A stretch of 64,000 nucleotides of DNA. It comes from UBA2093 sp044340485. Lineage in GTDB: Bacteria; Actinomycetota; Acidimicrobiia; Acidimicrobiales; Ilumatobacteraceae. Of this stretch, positions 8,644 to 17,033 are shown piece after piece (position 1 is the first letter of the stretch; each line of letters starts with the position of its first letter). The stretch lies in assembly GCA_044340485.1 (NCBI GenBank), contig JBIITN010000001.1, positions 62,001-126,000 on the forward strand. Reading direction: 5' to 3'. The translations under genes and the position numbers were made by a program. The notes under the pieces were generated by a model. The model was not told where the DNA came from and ran no database searches. It saw nothing but the letters and a program-made list of their open reading frames with translations.

Positions 8644-9936
8644 ATGTCTCCTTCGGTGGATCCCAACGGTCCTTTACGTATTGCCTATCTCACGTACCGA
8701 GGAAAGCCCCACGTAGGAGGCCAAGGCGTCTACACCCGCCACCTCACAAAGGCCCTTGTCGATCTCGGCCACCACGTTGAGGTCTATGGCGGCCAGCCTT
8801 ATCCGGTACTTGATGAACGAATACCCATGCATGAGTTGCCAAGTCTCGACATCTTCAACGATCAATACCCCGGACGCTTCCCCGCGTATTGGGAACTACG
8901 GACCTGGCCCGATTGGGTCGAGGTAGGACAGTTTTTACGCGGAAGCTTTGGTGAGCCAAAGTCATTCAGCATTCGCGCGCGCCGTGCGTTGTCAAAACGT
9001 CGTGGTGATTTTGACATTGTTCACGACAACCAATGTCTTGGTACTGACATTTTGAAAATCGAAAAAATGATTCCCACTGTGGTCACATTGCATCATCCGA
9101 TCACAAAAGACCGCAAATTGGAAATGGATCATGCACCAAATTGGTGGAAGCGCGCTGGTGTCTCACGCTGGTATTCGTTTGTAAAGATGCAAGGAAAGGT
9201 TGCCAGCCAAATGCCACGCATTGTCGTGGTGAGTGAAAACAGCATCAAAGACATTCACGAAGACATGGGTGTATCGCTTGATCGCATGCGTCTTGTCCCT
9301 GTTGGTGTCGACCCAGAGTTGTTCTCACCAATTCCTCATGTACAACGTAAACCTGGTCATCTGATTACTACTGCTTCTGCTGACGTTGCTCTAAAGGGCC
9401 TGTCCTACCTTCTCGAAGCAATGGCAAAACTTCGCACTGAGCGTGACGTCTCTCTCACCATCATTGGTAAACCAAAGTCTGGAAAGAGTGCTGATCTCAT
9501 CGAAAGCCTTGGCTTGTCCGATTGCATCTCGTTTGTCTCTGGGGTTCCCGATGAGCGCATTGTCGAGTTGTACGCAGAGGCAGAGCTTGCAGTTGTGCCC
9601 AGTTTGTACGAGGGCTTTAGCCTGCCTGCCATCGAAGCAATGTGCACGGGAACGTGTCTCGTCGCAACAGATGGTGGCGCTCTCCCCGAAGTCACTGGCA
9701 CCGACGGCGACACCGTCCTCAGTTGTCCCGCCGGCGATGCAAGTGCACTCGCTGCAGCTATTGCGCGCGGTCTCGATGATGCGCAGTTGCGTGCGCGAGT
9801 CGGTGCTGCTGGCCGTCAACGAGTGACCGAACGATGGAGTTGGCGTCATTGTGCTGAACTCACTGTTGCGCAATACCGCGAAGTGCTTGCAATGCCACAC
9901 AACATCAACAAGTCGCGCAGAAATGCACGCAAGTAG
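8644..9936 (+). CDS. Glycosyltransferase family 4 (GT-B fold)
   Basis: This is a 430-residue retaining glycosyltransferase of GT-B fold. The N-terminal acceptor domain has the Gly-rich 'GGQGVYTRHLTKAL' loop (~22-35). The C-terminal donor domain has 'PVGVDPELF', 'GKPKSGKS' and the EX7E-type motif 'EGFSLPAIEAMCTG' (E323, E331), and ends with 'RWSWRHCAELTVAQY'. No membrane helix is evident, so it is probably a cytosolic or peripheral enzyme using a nucleotide-sugar. It begins a block with a methyltransferase and an alpha/alpha-toroid protein, suggesting synthesis of a modified glycolipid or polysaccharide. The sugar and acceptor are unknown. Confidence 0.9.
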   Translation: MSPSVDPNGPLRIAYLTYRGKPHVGGQGVYTRHLTKALVDLGHHVEVYGGQPYPVLDERIPMHELPSLDIFNDQYPGRFPAYWELRTWPDWVEVGQFLRGSFGEPKSFSIRARRALSKRRGDFDIVHDNQCLGTDILKIEKMIPTVVTLHHPITKDRKLEMDHAPNWWKRAGVSRWYSFVKMQGKVASQMPRIVVVSENSIKDIHEDMGVSLDRMRLVPVGVDPELFSPIPHVQRKPGHLITTASADVALKGLSYLLEAMAKLRTERDVSLTIIGKPKSGKSADLIESLGLSDCISFVSGVPDERIVELYAEAELAVVPSLYEGFSLPAIEAMCTGTCLVATDGGALPEVTGTDGDTVLSCPAGDASALAAAIARGLDDAQLRARVGAAGRQRVTERWSWRHCAELTVAQYREVLAMPHNINKSRRNARK

Positions 9937-9947
9937 GTCATTGACTC

Positions 9948-10682
9948 ATGCTGACGATTCGTTTTGACACACTCGGTCTTCAGGCCGGCGATCGCTTTCT
10001 TGATGCCGGCGCCGGATTTGGACGTCATGCATTTGCAGCGGCACGCATGGGGGCTGTGGTCACCGCTCTCGACTACGCAGAAGACGAATTGGTCTCAACA
10101 CGCAATACGTTTGCAGCGATGTTGACGTCATCAGAGATTTCAGGACAATCATTCGGTGGAGTTCTGCGTGGCGATGCAACTCGCTTACCTTTTGCTGACA
10201 ACACGTTTGACTGCGTCGTCACATCAGAAGTTCTCGAACACATTCAAGACGACGTCAGCGCAATTTCTGAGCTCACGCGCGTTCTGAAACCCTGTGGTCG
10301 CCTCGGAGTGACCGTTCCCACGATGTGGCCAGAAAAAATCAACTGGATGTTGTCAGAGGAATACCACGCACCACTTAGCCCTGGCGGTCATGTTCGCATT
10401 TACAGTTCGACGGAACTCAAAGCCAAGTTGCGTTCTGCAGGCCTCAATGTCGACACCACTCACCATGCACACGCACTGCACTCGCCCTATTGGTGGCTGA
10501 AGTGTGCAGTGGGTCCATCAAATGATTCCCATCCACTTGTTGCGAAATACCGCAAGTTTCTCGAGTGGGACATCATTGAAGGACCACGCTCTACTCGCAT
10601 TGCCGAAAAAATTCTGAGCCCAGTACTTGGCAAAAGTTACGTGGTGTATGCCACGAAACAAAAGACACGAGTACACGCATGA
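9948..10682 (+). CDS. Class I SAM-dependent methyltransferase
   Basis: This is a 244-residue Rossmann-type methyltransferase. Motif I is 'RFLDAGAGFGRHAFAAA' (~residues 16-32) and the acidic end of strand 2 is 'VTALDYAED'. 'GDATRLPFADNTFDCVV' and 'SEVLEHIQDD' are motifs II and post-II of the Methyltransf_11/UbiE-like group. The ATG start at 9948 leaves an N-terminus only just long enough for motif I. The last four bases overlap the next gene (ATGA), so the two are translationally coupled. Context with a GT4 enzyme suggests methylation of a sugar or lipid-linked intermediate; the acceptor cannot be read from sequence. Confidence 0.85.
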   Translation: MLTIRFDTLGLQAGDRFLDAGAGFGRHAFAAARMGAVVTALDYAEDELVSTRNTFAAMLTSSEISGQSFGGVLRGDATRLPFADNTFDCVVTSEVLEHIQDDVSAISELTRVLKPCGRLGVTVPTMWPEKINWMLSEEYHAPLSPGGHVRIYSSTELKAKLRSAGLNVDTTHHAHALHSPYWWLKCAVGPSNDSHPLVAKYRKFLEWDIIEGPRSTRIAEKILSPVLGKSYVVYATKQKTRVHA

Positions 10683-11743
10683 ACACTCAGTCTTTCCCAC
10701 ACTTGCCAGGCATTTTGTCGACTGCCGATCTCGCGCGTACCGCCGACTCGATCGAACGATTGCAACTCGATAACGGCATGATCATGTGGTATCCAAATGG
10801 TCATTGCGACCCTTGGAATCATGTGGAAACAGCAATGGCGCTTGATGTGATGGGGCGTCATGACGCTGCAATGCGTGCGTACTCATGGCTTGCAAATATC
10901 CAACGTGACGATGGAAGTTGGCACAATTACTACCTGCCAGACGGCTCTGTTGAAGAAGCAAAGCTCGACACCAATGTATGCGCATACATTGCAACAGGAA
11001 TGTGGCATCACTGGCTAAGTAGCAACAATATTGATGACGCCATCGAGATGTGGCCAACTGTGAAGCGTGCAATGACATGGGTGTTGTCGATGCGAAAATC
11101 AAATGGTCTTATCGTGTGGGCCAAAGAGGTCGATCACTCTCCGTGGGACTATGCATTGCTCACCGGATGTTCGTCCATTCGACACGCACTTCATTGCGGC
11201 GCACTTCTTGGTGAACTTGTTGGCGATCCTCAACCACACTGGCGCGATGCTGCAGCGCTACTTGAGCGAATCATTCGCACCGAGCCTGATGCATTCGAAC
11301 CGAAAACGCGCTGGGCGATGGACTGGTACTACCCCATACTTGCCGGCGCACTTGCGGGGCCAGCAGCGAAAGCCCGACTAGCAGAAGGTTGGGACACGTT
11401 TGTTCTCGACGACCGAGGCGTGAAATGCGTGAGCGATGAACCGTGGGTGACGGCTGCAGAAACTGCAGAATGCGCCATTGCACATTGCGCAGTGGGTGAC
11501 CGAGACACCGCACGCGAGTTACTTCTGTGGACCTTGTCTCACCGCTATGAAGATGGCGCGTATTGGACAGGTGTTGTGTACTCAGTTGATCCCGATAGAG
11601 AGATGGAACACTTTCCGGCAAATGAACGCAGTTCGTATACATCAGCTGCAGTGATTCTTGCTGCTGATGCAATTTGTGCATCGTCACGCACAAGTTCGGT
11701 GTTTACTCCGACACTCGGCGTAGAACACGTAAAGAGCCTGTAA
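10679..11743 (+). CDS. Alpha/alpha-toroid protein, 'prenyltransferase-like' hypothetical
   Basis: This 354-residue protein is built of repeated helical hairpins carrying Trp- and Gly-rich turns such as 'NIQRDDGSWHNYYLPDG' and 'RYEDGAYWTGVVY'. The pattern resembles the alpha/alpha barrel of squalene-cyclase/prenyltransferase and glycoside hydrolase families. I see no DDXXD or other terpene cyclase motif. Homologues in databases are often labelled 'prenyltransferase' on fold alone. It overlaps the upstream methyltransferase gene by 4 bases and its 3' end overlaps the convergent methyltransferase gene by 41 bases. Two methyltransferases and a GT4 enzyme around it suggest a carbohydrate-active role, perhaps trimming or binding a glycan; this is inference. 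Confidence 0.75.
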   Translation: MNTQSFPHLPGILSTADLARTADSIERLQLDNGMIMWYPNGHCDPWNHVETAMALDVMGRHDAAMRAYSWLANIQRDDGSWHNYYLPDGSVEEAKLDTNVCAYIATGMWHHWLSSNNIDDAIEMWPTVKRAMTWVLSMRKSNGLIVWAKEVDHSPWDYALLTGCSSIRHALHCGALLGELVGDPQPHWRDAAALLERIIRTEPDAFEPKTRWAMDWYYPILAGALAGPAAKARLAEGWDTFVLDDRGVKCVSDEPWVTAAETAECAIAHCAVGDRDTARELLLWTLSHRYEDGAYWTGVVYSVDPDREMEHFPANERSSYTSAAVILAADAICASSRTSSVFTPTLGVEHVKSL

Positions 11744-12347
11744 CAGACTCTTCCATAAATAGCCCACTTCGCATCGCGGGAAGATAGATGTTTTCATACG
11801 GTGGTCGTCCGCCATCTTTGGGATCTTCAAAGACGTCATGAATAGCAAGCGTGCCACCAACAGCAACGTGCGGCGTCCACCCTTCGTAGTCACGTGTTGC
11901 TGGTTCCACTCCGTGACCACCATCGATAAATACAAACGACAGTGGGGTCGACCAATGACGTGCAATTGTTGCGGAGTTACCCACCATGGTTACAACAACG
12001 TCTGAAAGTTCAGCGTCAATAATTGTCTGACGGAAAAACGGCAATGTGTCCATGTTCCCAGTACGTGGGTCAACAAGAGAGGCGTCATGCCATTCCCAAC
12101 CTGGTTGATTCTCTTCGCTCCCAAAATGATGGTCAACCGCAAATAGCGTTACGTGTGAGTGACGGGCAGCTTCGCCTAGCCACACCGTTGAGCGACCGCA
12201 ATAACTTCCCACTTCCACCATCGCAAGATTCGGTAACCGCGACGCTGCCTCACATGCCGCGACATACAAGGCGTCACCTTCGTTAGCAGGCATAAAACCT
12301 GTCGTCGCTAGTGCGCGATCTCGAATGTCAGAAGGTACGTGTTCCAC
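11703..12347 (-). CDS. Class I SAM-dependent methyltransferase (Methyltransf_24 type)
   Basis: This 214-residue protein has motif I 'AMVEVGSYCGRSTVWLG' (~42-58), followed by 'LFAVDHHFGSEENQPG' with the SAM-binding acidic residue. 'LSFVFIDGGHGVEPATRDYE' carries the metal-binding-like 'DGGH' typical of the cephalosporin-hydroxylase/Methyltransf_24 group. It is transcribed leftward, nine bases after the nitroreductase gene. Its last 41 bases are antisense to the end of the alpha/alpha-toroid gene, so the two transcripts can pair. Proximity to the GT4/methyltransferase block suggests a role in the same surface compound, but orientation argues for separate regulation. Confidence 0.85.
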   Translation of the reverse strand: MEHVPSDIRDRALATTGFMPANEGDALYVAACEAASRLPNLAMVEVGSYCGRSTVWLGEAARHSHVTLFAVDHHFGSEENQPGWEWHDASLVDPRTGNMDTLPFFRQTIIDAELSDVVVTMVGNSATIARHWSTPLSFVFIDGGHGVEPATRDYEGWTPHVAVGGTLAIHDVFEDPKDGGRPPYENIYLPAMRSGLFMEESVTGSLRVLRRVSE

Positions 12348-12356
12348 CAGTGTGAA

Positions 12357-13016
12357 TCACCATGTATCCCAGTGAATAACAGAGTCAGCTGGTGGTCGCT
12401 TTGCAGGTTTGAAATCGGTTCCCACTGTGTACGCAAGTGGCGACAAACACGCTTGTTGCACTGCATCAAACGGAATACCCAAAATCTCTGCGACGCGTTG
12501 TTCTTGCACAAGGTGCAAGGTGGTCCATGCAGTACCAAGGCCGCGAGCTCGGGCGGCCAACATAAAGCTCCACATCGCAGGCAAGATGTTTCCCATCTGT
12601 GCAGCAGCAGATACTGCAGGCACTCCGTCGACACGACCAGCCGCATTGCAACCAATGACAAGCGCTGGTGCCTCACCCATTTTTTCGCCGAGGAAATCCG
12701 CCGAACTTGCAGAACGCTTCTGCTGGGCATTGAACTCGTCGGATCCCTTGTCGATCGAGCCGATGTACACGCCATCCCATGTTTTGTACATCTCGTAGCA
12801 TTCGCGATACACCTCGCCCACCGCTTTTCGCTTTGCGGGGTCCTTCACGATCATGAACTGCATCGACATGTTGTTTGAGCCAGATGGCGACTGCATCGCG
12901 ATTTCAACGCATTCGCGGATGACCTCGTCTTCGACGGGTCGTGAAAAGTCCAGGCGTTTACGGACGGCGCGGGTGGTGGTAAGGAGTTGATCCGGGTTTA
13001 AAGGCAAAAGTGACAC
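12357..13016 (-). CDS. Nitroreductase-family FMN oxidoreductase
   Basis: This 219-residue flavoprotein has the family N-terminus 'TTTRAVRKRLDFSRPV', with the FMN-phosphate-binding arginines. 'AMQSPSGSNNMSMQFMIV' is the second FMN site, 'AAQMGNILPAMWSFMLAARARGLG' lies in the long helix, and 'LGIPFDAVQQACLSPLAYTVG' is near the end. The fold is a domain-swapped dimer using NAD(P)H. The substrate is unknown; in Actinobacteria such enzymes reduce nitro-, enone- or flavin-type compounds. The GTG start at 13016 faces the thioesterase gene across ~35 bases. It probably shares an operon with the downstream methyltransferase gene. Confidence 0.87.
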   Translation of the reverse strand: MSLLPLNPDQLLTTTRAVRKRLDFSRPVEDEVIRECVEIAMQSPSGSNNMSMQFMIVKDPAKRKAVGEVYRECYEMYKTWDGVYIGSIDKGSDEFNAQQKRSASSADFLGEKMGEAPALVIGCNAAGRVDGVPAVSAAAQMGNILPAMWSFMLAARARGLGTAWTTLHLVQEQRVAEILGIPFDAVQQACLSPLAYTVGTDFKPAKRPPADSVIHWDTW

Positions 13017-13051
13017 GGGACGACCCTACTACGGGGTCGTACTATGGGGAC

Positions 13052-13906
13052 GTGGTCTCTGCCCTTGATGAACTTGTCCGCCTGCTTGATCTTGAACAGA
13101 TCGAAGTCAACCTCTTTCGTGGTCGCTCCCCCGATGAAAATCGCCAACGTGTCTTTGGCGGACAGGTTGCCGGTCAGTCACTAGTTGCTGCATCACGCAC
13201 CGTTGATTCAACAACGCGTTTTGTTCACTCAATCCACGCGTATTTTCTTCGCCCTGGCGACCCCACTGTTCCCATTGTGTATGAAGTTGACCGCATCCGT
13301 GATGGTCGTAGTTTCTCTACGCGTCGTGTGGTTGCAATTCAAAATGGCGAGCCCATCTTTAACTTGCAAGCAAGCTTTCACGCCCATGAACCTGGCCTAG
13401 ATCATCAAATACCAATGCGCTCTGGCGTTCCAGCGCCCGAGACTCTTCCCGATTTCAAAACACGCATGGAGCCACACAAACACCTCATTGGAGAGTGGTA
13501 CGAGCGGCCACGACCAATTGACCTGCGTTACGTGAGTGGGGACCCGTTCACTCGCACAGGCACTGCACATGGTCAACAAGTATGGATGCGTGCCGACGGT
13601 GCACTTCCCAACGATCCCGTGTTACACGCGTGCATCGTGACGTACGCAAGCGACATGACCCTCCTCGACACCACGCTGCTCCCACACGGCCTCACGTGGG
13701 CCGACAGCGATGTGCAAATGGCAAGCCTCGACCACGCCATGTGGTTCCACCGTCCATTTCGTGCAGATGACTGGTTGTTGTATGACCAATCTGCAATGTC
13801 AACATCTGGATCTCGTGGACTTGCCGCTGGGTCAATCTTTAGCCAAAACGGTGACCTCGTTGTGACAGTCGTGCAAGAGGGTCTCATCCGTGTGAAACGG
13901 AACTAA
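13052..13906 (+). CDS. tesB: Acyl-CoA thioesterase II (TesB family)
   Basis: This double hot-dog thioesterase hydrolyses acyl-CoA to fatty acid and CoA. The first domain has 'NRQRVFGGQVAGQSLVAA' and 'HSIHAYFLRPGD'. The second has 'TYASDMTLLDT' with the catalytic Asp, 'DHAMWFHRPFRADDWLLY', and the C-terminal 'VVTVVQEGLIR' with the catalytic Gln. I place the start at GTG 13052, preceded by 'ggggac', giving 284 residues that begin like other TesB proteins. The longer frame from GTG 13010 would overlap the start of the divergent nitroreductase gene. It fits with fatty-acid or lipid turnover genes further right in the window. Confidence 0.9.
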   Translation: MVSALDELVRLLDLEQIEVNLFRGRSPDENRQRVFGGQVAGQSLVAASRTVDSTTRFVHSIHAYFLRPGDPTVPIVYEVDRIRDGRSFSTRRVVAIQNGEPIFNLQASFHAHEPGLDHQIPMRSGVPAPETLPDFKTRMEPHKHLIGEWYERPRPIDLRYVSGDPFTRTGTAHGQQVWMRADGALPNDPVLHACIVTYASDMTLLDTTLLPHGLTWADSDVQMASLDHAMWFHRPFRADDWLLYDQSAMSTSGSRGLAAGSIFSQNGDLVVTVVQEGLIRVKRN

Positions 13907-13955
13907 TTCACCCGCATACTGATGCAGCAGTTCATCGAGAGCAGGCATACACCAC

Positions 13956-15212
13956 ATGAACACCAAAAAACTGTCCATCACTACGTCCCTTGTCGTTGCA
14001 ACGTCACTTGCGATTGTCGCATGTGGTGGCGATGGCACCTCGTCTTCAGATACGAGCCCACCCGACTCGATAGCTGTTGACACAACGGTTGTCACTACAA
14101 CAATTCCCGACTTGCCAGCACCAGAGACACTCACTGCAACTGAAGTGATGAAGGCGAATGCGCCAATGTCACTGGTGGAACGTTCACCAGAGGATGCATT
14201 CGTGTATGTGGTGGAACGTAAGGGATACGTCGCACGATACGGATTAGACGGCACCCGAATCGCCGAGAGCCTCAACATGTCGAACCGCACACGCGCAGCT
14301 GTTGAAGGTGGACTACTGGGCCTTGCATTTCTCAAAGTAGACACCACGTGGTATGGCTATGTTCACTACACAGACCGAGAAATTACGAATACATACGTTG
14401 ACGAATACGCACTAAATGCCGCTGGCGATTTCATAACTGAGTCACGTCGCACCGTCTTGACATTTGCACAACCATATCCAAATCACAATGGTGGTGACAT
14501 CAAAATTGGGCCCGACAACATGCTCTACATCGCATCAGGTGACGGTGGCGATGGCGGTGACCCCAAACGCTATTCAATGAAGACCGACAACTTGCTCGGA
14601 AAAATTTTACGTATTGATCCCGCTCCCACGGCAACCACTCGCAACGCCGATACCTACAACATCCCCGCAGACAATCCATACGTTGGCGTAATTGACAAAA
14701 AAGGAAACCCTGCGCGCGGTGAAATCTGGTCCATCGGATTACGTAATCCATGGCGCATCGACATTGACCCAACAGGAACTCTGTGGATTGGCGACGTTGG
14801 TCAAAATAGATGGGAAGAAATCAGCATGTCTGCTCCGACTGGATCAGACAAAGTTGGTGGCAAGGGCGCCAACTTTGGTTGGAGTGCATTTGAAGGCACA
14901 CACGTGATGAATCCTGAAATGACTGCAGAAAATCACACTCTTCCTATTTTTGAGTACGAACACATAGAAGGCGCATGTGCAGTAAGTGGTGGTGCAGTTG
15001 TAACGGGTGGCAACATCCCGGCTCTTAATAACTGGTACCTCTACAGCGATTCATGCCACGGAAAAGTGGCTGGTATCAAAGTAGAAAACGGAACGGTCAC
15101 AGATAGTCGCTTTTTCACCGAATCATTAGGTTCAGTGATCTCAGTGCAACAAACGTCACGAGGAGTATTTGCTCTGGCATACGGCGGCGCGATCTATCGC
15201 ATCGACATGTAA
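13956..15212 (+). CDS. Glucose/sorbosone dehydrogenase-type (PQQ) lipoprotein
   Basis: This is a 418-residue exported protein. The N-terminus is a lipoprotein signal with lipobox 'LAIVAC' (C23), followed by a Thr/Ser/Asp-rich linker to ~residue 48. The beta-propeller has the GSDH signatures 'GGLLGLAF', 'NHNGGDIKIGPDNMLYIASGD', 'LRIDP', 'IGLRNPWRIDIDPTGTLWIGDVGQN' and 'GANFGWSAFEG'. Relatives oxidise sugars with PQQ, but many soluble-aldose-type members have unproven cofactors. The lipid anchor puts it on the outer face of the membrane, consistent with the lgt and lnt genes in the window. It converges on mreB with an 18-base gap. Confidence 0.88.
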   Translation: MNTKKLSITTSLVVATSLAIVACGGDGTSSSDTSPPDSIAVDTTVVTTTIPDLPAPETLTATEVMKANAPMSLVERSPEDAFVYVVERKGYVARYGLDGTRIAESLNMSNRTRAAVEGGLLGLAFLKVDTTWYGYVHYTDREITNTYVDEYALNAAGDFITESRRTVLTFAQPYPNHNGGDIKIGPDNMLYIASGDGGDGGDPKRYSMKTDNLLGKILRIDPAPTATTRNADTYNIPADNPYVGVIDKKGNPARGEIWSIGLRNPWRIDIDPTGTLWIGDVGQNRWEEISMSAPTGSDKVGGKGANFGWSAFEGTHVMNPEMTAENHTLPIFEYEHIEGACAVSGGAVVTGGNIPALNNWYLYSDSCHGKVAGIKVENGTVTDSRFFTESLGSVISVQQTSRGVFALAYGGAIYRIDM

Positions 15213-15230
15213 CTAGCGCAATCAACCCAT

Positions 15231-16235
15231 CTAACGTCGCGCGCCCATGAACATACCGCGCAATGCTTGGTAGTTCTCAATACAGTGACCCGCACCTAAC
15301 ACCACTGCTTCAAGTGGTTGTGGCGACATTTGCACAGGCACCTGTGTTTCGCGTTCGATGCGCTGAGCAAGACCACGCAACATTCCCCCACCACCAACGA
15401 GATACATGCCGCGCGACAAAAAGTCTTGTGCCAACTCAGGTGGTGCTTTTGACAGGCACCGCTTCACAGACATCACAATTGCAGCAACGGGTTCGTCAAT
15501 TGCAAAACGCACTTCTTCGGCGGTAAGTCGAACGGTCTTGGGCAATCCAGAGACCAAGTCACGTCCACGAATATCTGCTTCTCGATCGTCAGTTCCAGGC
15601 TCTGCAGAACCAATTTGGATTTTGATTTCTTCAGCAGTCCGCTCACCAATTGCGATGCCGTGCTCACGTCGCACATAATTTTTAATTGCTTCATCAATAT
15701 CGAAACTGCCAACGCGAACAGCTTCAAGAGCCACAACACCACCAAGACTGATCACTGCTGTTTCGCTTGTACCACCGCCGATATCAATCACCATGTTGCC
15801 GACGGGCTCATCAATAGGAAGATTCGCCCCAATTGCAGCCGCCATTGGTTGTTCAATAAGTTGTGCGTCTGATGCACCCGCTCGGCGGGTTGCGTCCGTC
15901 ACGGCACGGCGTTCTACTTCGGTGATCGCAGATGGAACACAGATCACCACTTTGGGTCGAGTGAAACGCGAAACACCTACACGCTGCAATAACAATCGAA
16001 TCATTCGCTCGGTGATATCGAAGTCGGTAATTGCGCCGCCGCGTAATGGTCGTACCGCGACGATGTAACTGGGTGTTCGTCCGATCATGTCCCATGCATC
16101 GTGACCAGTTGCAAGAACTTCACCTGATTGACGGTTTACGGCGATCACAGTTGGCTCGTTCAAAACGATGCCGCGCCCCTTCATGTACACAAGGGTGTTC
16201 GCGGTGCCTAGGTCAATTGCAAGGTCTCTTGCCAT
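15231..16235 (-). CDS. mreB: MreB-family actin-like protein
   Basis: This 334-residue actin-fold ATPase has 'LAIDLGTANTLVYMKGRGI' (phosphate 1), 'VVICVPSAITEVERRAV', 'IEQPMAAAIGANLPI', 'MVIDIGGGTSETAVISLGG' (phosphate 2) and 'GMYLVGGGGMLRGLA' (adenosine motif). The length matches MreB/Mbl. MreB polymerises under the membrane and directs lateral wall synthesis. No mreC, mreD or rodA is adjacent. The upstream genes (a small membrane protein, then moaE) are in the same direction with an 18-base gap. It may therefore be a solitary paralogue rather than the main Mre operon copy; that needs the rest of the genome. Confidence 0.93.
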   Translation of the reverse strand: MARDLAIDLGTANTLVYMKGRGIVLNEPTVIAVNRQSGEVLATGHDAWDMIGRTPSYIVAVRPLRGGAITDFDITERMIRLLLQRVGVSRFTRPKVVICVPSAITEVERRAVTDATRRAGASDAQLIEQPMAAAIGANLPIDEPVGNMVIDIGGGTSETAVISLGGVVALEAVRVGSFDIDEAIKNYVRREHGIAIGERTAEEIKIQIGSAEPGTDDREADIRGRDLVSGLPKTVRLTAEEVRFAIDEPVAAIVMSVKRCLSKAPPELAQDFLSRGMYLVGGGGMLRGLAQRIERETQVPVQMSPQPLEAVVLGAGHCIENYQALRGMFMGARR

Positions 16236-16253
16236 GAAACTGTTCCGTATCTC

Positions 16254-16481
16254 CTATTTGCGATAACGCCAGTCAGCGCCATCATCACTATCACGCGTGA
16301 CGGAGCTGCGGCGGGATTCCGGAGACAAAGCATCAATATGGCGACGAAACGCGGCAATGCCGTCGTCGATGCGGCTACGGCGGTAATCGAGATACACGGT
16401 GACTAGCAGTGCCACACCTGACATCACCGACAACACGATGAACACAGTTGTCAGCACAGAGAGTGCGATGAGCGACGTCAT
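16254..16481 (-). CDS. Small single-pass membrane protein, unknown function
   Basis: This 75-residue protein has one hydrophobic helix at about residues 4-32 ('MSGVALLVTVYLDYRRSRID' at its end) and a charged cytosolic tail rich in Arg, Asp and Ser. The ATG start overlaps the moaE stop by 4 bases (ATGA). The 18-base gap to mreB makes a moaE-orf-mreB transcript likely. The tight spacing and a membrane helix next to mreB suggest, without proof, a membrane partner for shape or wall functions. I recognise no family. Confidence 0.7.
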   Translation of the reverse strand: MTSLIALSVLTTVFIVLSVMSGVALLVTVYLDYRRSRIDDGIAAFRRHIDALSPESRRSSVTRDSDDGADWRYRK

Positions 16482-16975
16482 TGTGAACCTGCGACATCTC
16501 GTGGTGATACCAAATCATGAGCATCAGTGCCCCAATCAGATCCGCCACTCCAATGTTCTTTCTTCCAGATAGGCGCACTCTCTTTCAGCGCATCAATGGC
16601 GAATCGTGCCGCCTCGAACGCTTCAGGACGGTGAGGAGCAGATACCACGGCGATCACCGATGACTCACCAAGGCCCAGGTGGCCGATGCGATGCCACAAC
16701 ACAATTCGTCCAGCGGTGGGGTACCTCCGACGTGTCTCATCGCCGATCTGTGCGAATCGTTCAATGGCAGCCTCTACATAGGCCTCGTAGTCGAGTGCGA
16801 CCACATCGCTTCGACCATCGGCGTGGTCTCTCACAGTGCCCGAAAACAGCACCACTGCTCCACACTGAGGCAAGACAGCCCATTCATAGGCGACCCCAAC
16901 CGGCAACTCGTCACTGGTGATCTCATACCACTCATGTGCCGAGGGTGGTGTGGTTGCAGAAAAAGGGCGGTGCAC
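16478..16975 (-). CDS. moaE: Molybdopterin synthase catalytic subunit
   Basis: This is a 165-residue MoaE. It transfers sulfur from MoaD thiocarboxylate to cyclic pyranopterin, making molybdopterin. Signatures are 'GAVVLFSGTVRDHADGR' (~residues 35-51), 'ALDYEAYVEAA', 'WHRIGHLGLGESSVIAVVSA', 'RPEAFEAARFAIDALKESAP' and the catalytic lysines in 'APIWKKEHW'. The C-terminal extension after 'GGSDW' is slightly longer than usual. No moaD or other moa gene is adjacent, so the partner subunit must be elsewhere. The GTG start at 16975 lies 58 bases from the divergent protease-like gene. It heads the leftward moaE-orf-mreB group. Confidence 0.94.
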   Translation of the reverse strand: MHRPFSATTPPSAHEWYEITSDELPVGVAYEWAVLPQCGAVVLFSGTVRDHADGRSDVVALDYEAYVEAAIERFAQIGDETRRRYPTAGRIVLWHRIGHLGLGESSVIAVVSAPHRPEAFEAARFAIDALKESAPIWKKEHWSGGSDWGTDAHDLVSPRDVAGSQ

Positions 16976-17033
16976 AATTACAGCGTATCCCCGACGACAC
17001 AGCAGAACGATTGATGATTAGCCTGTTATCCCT

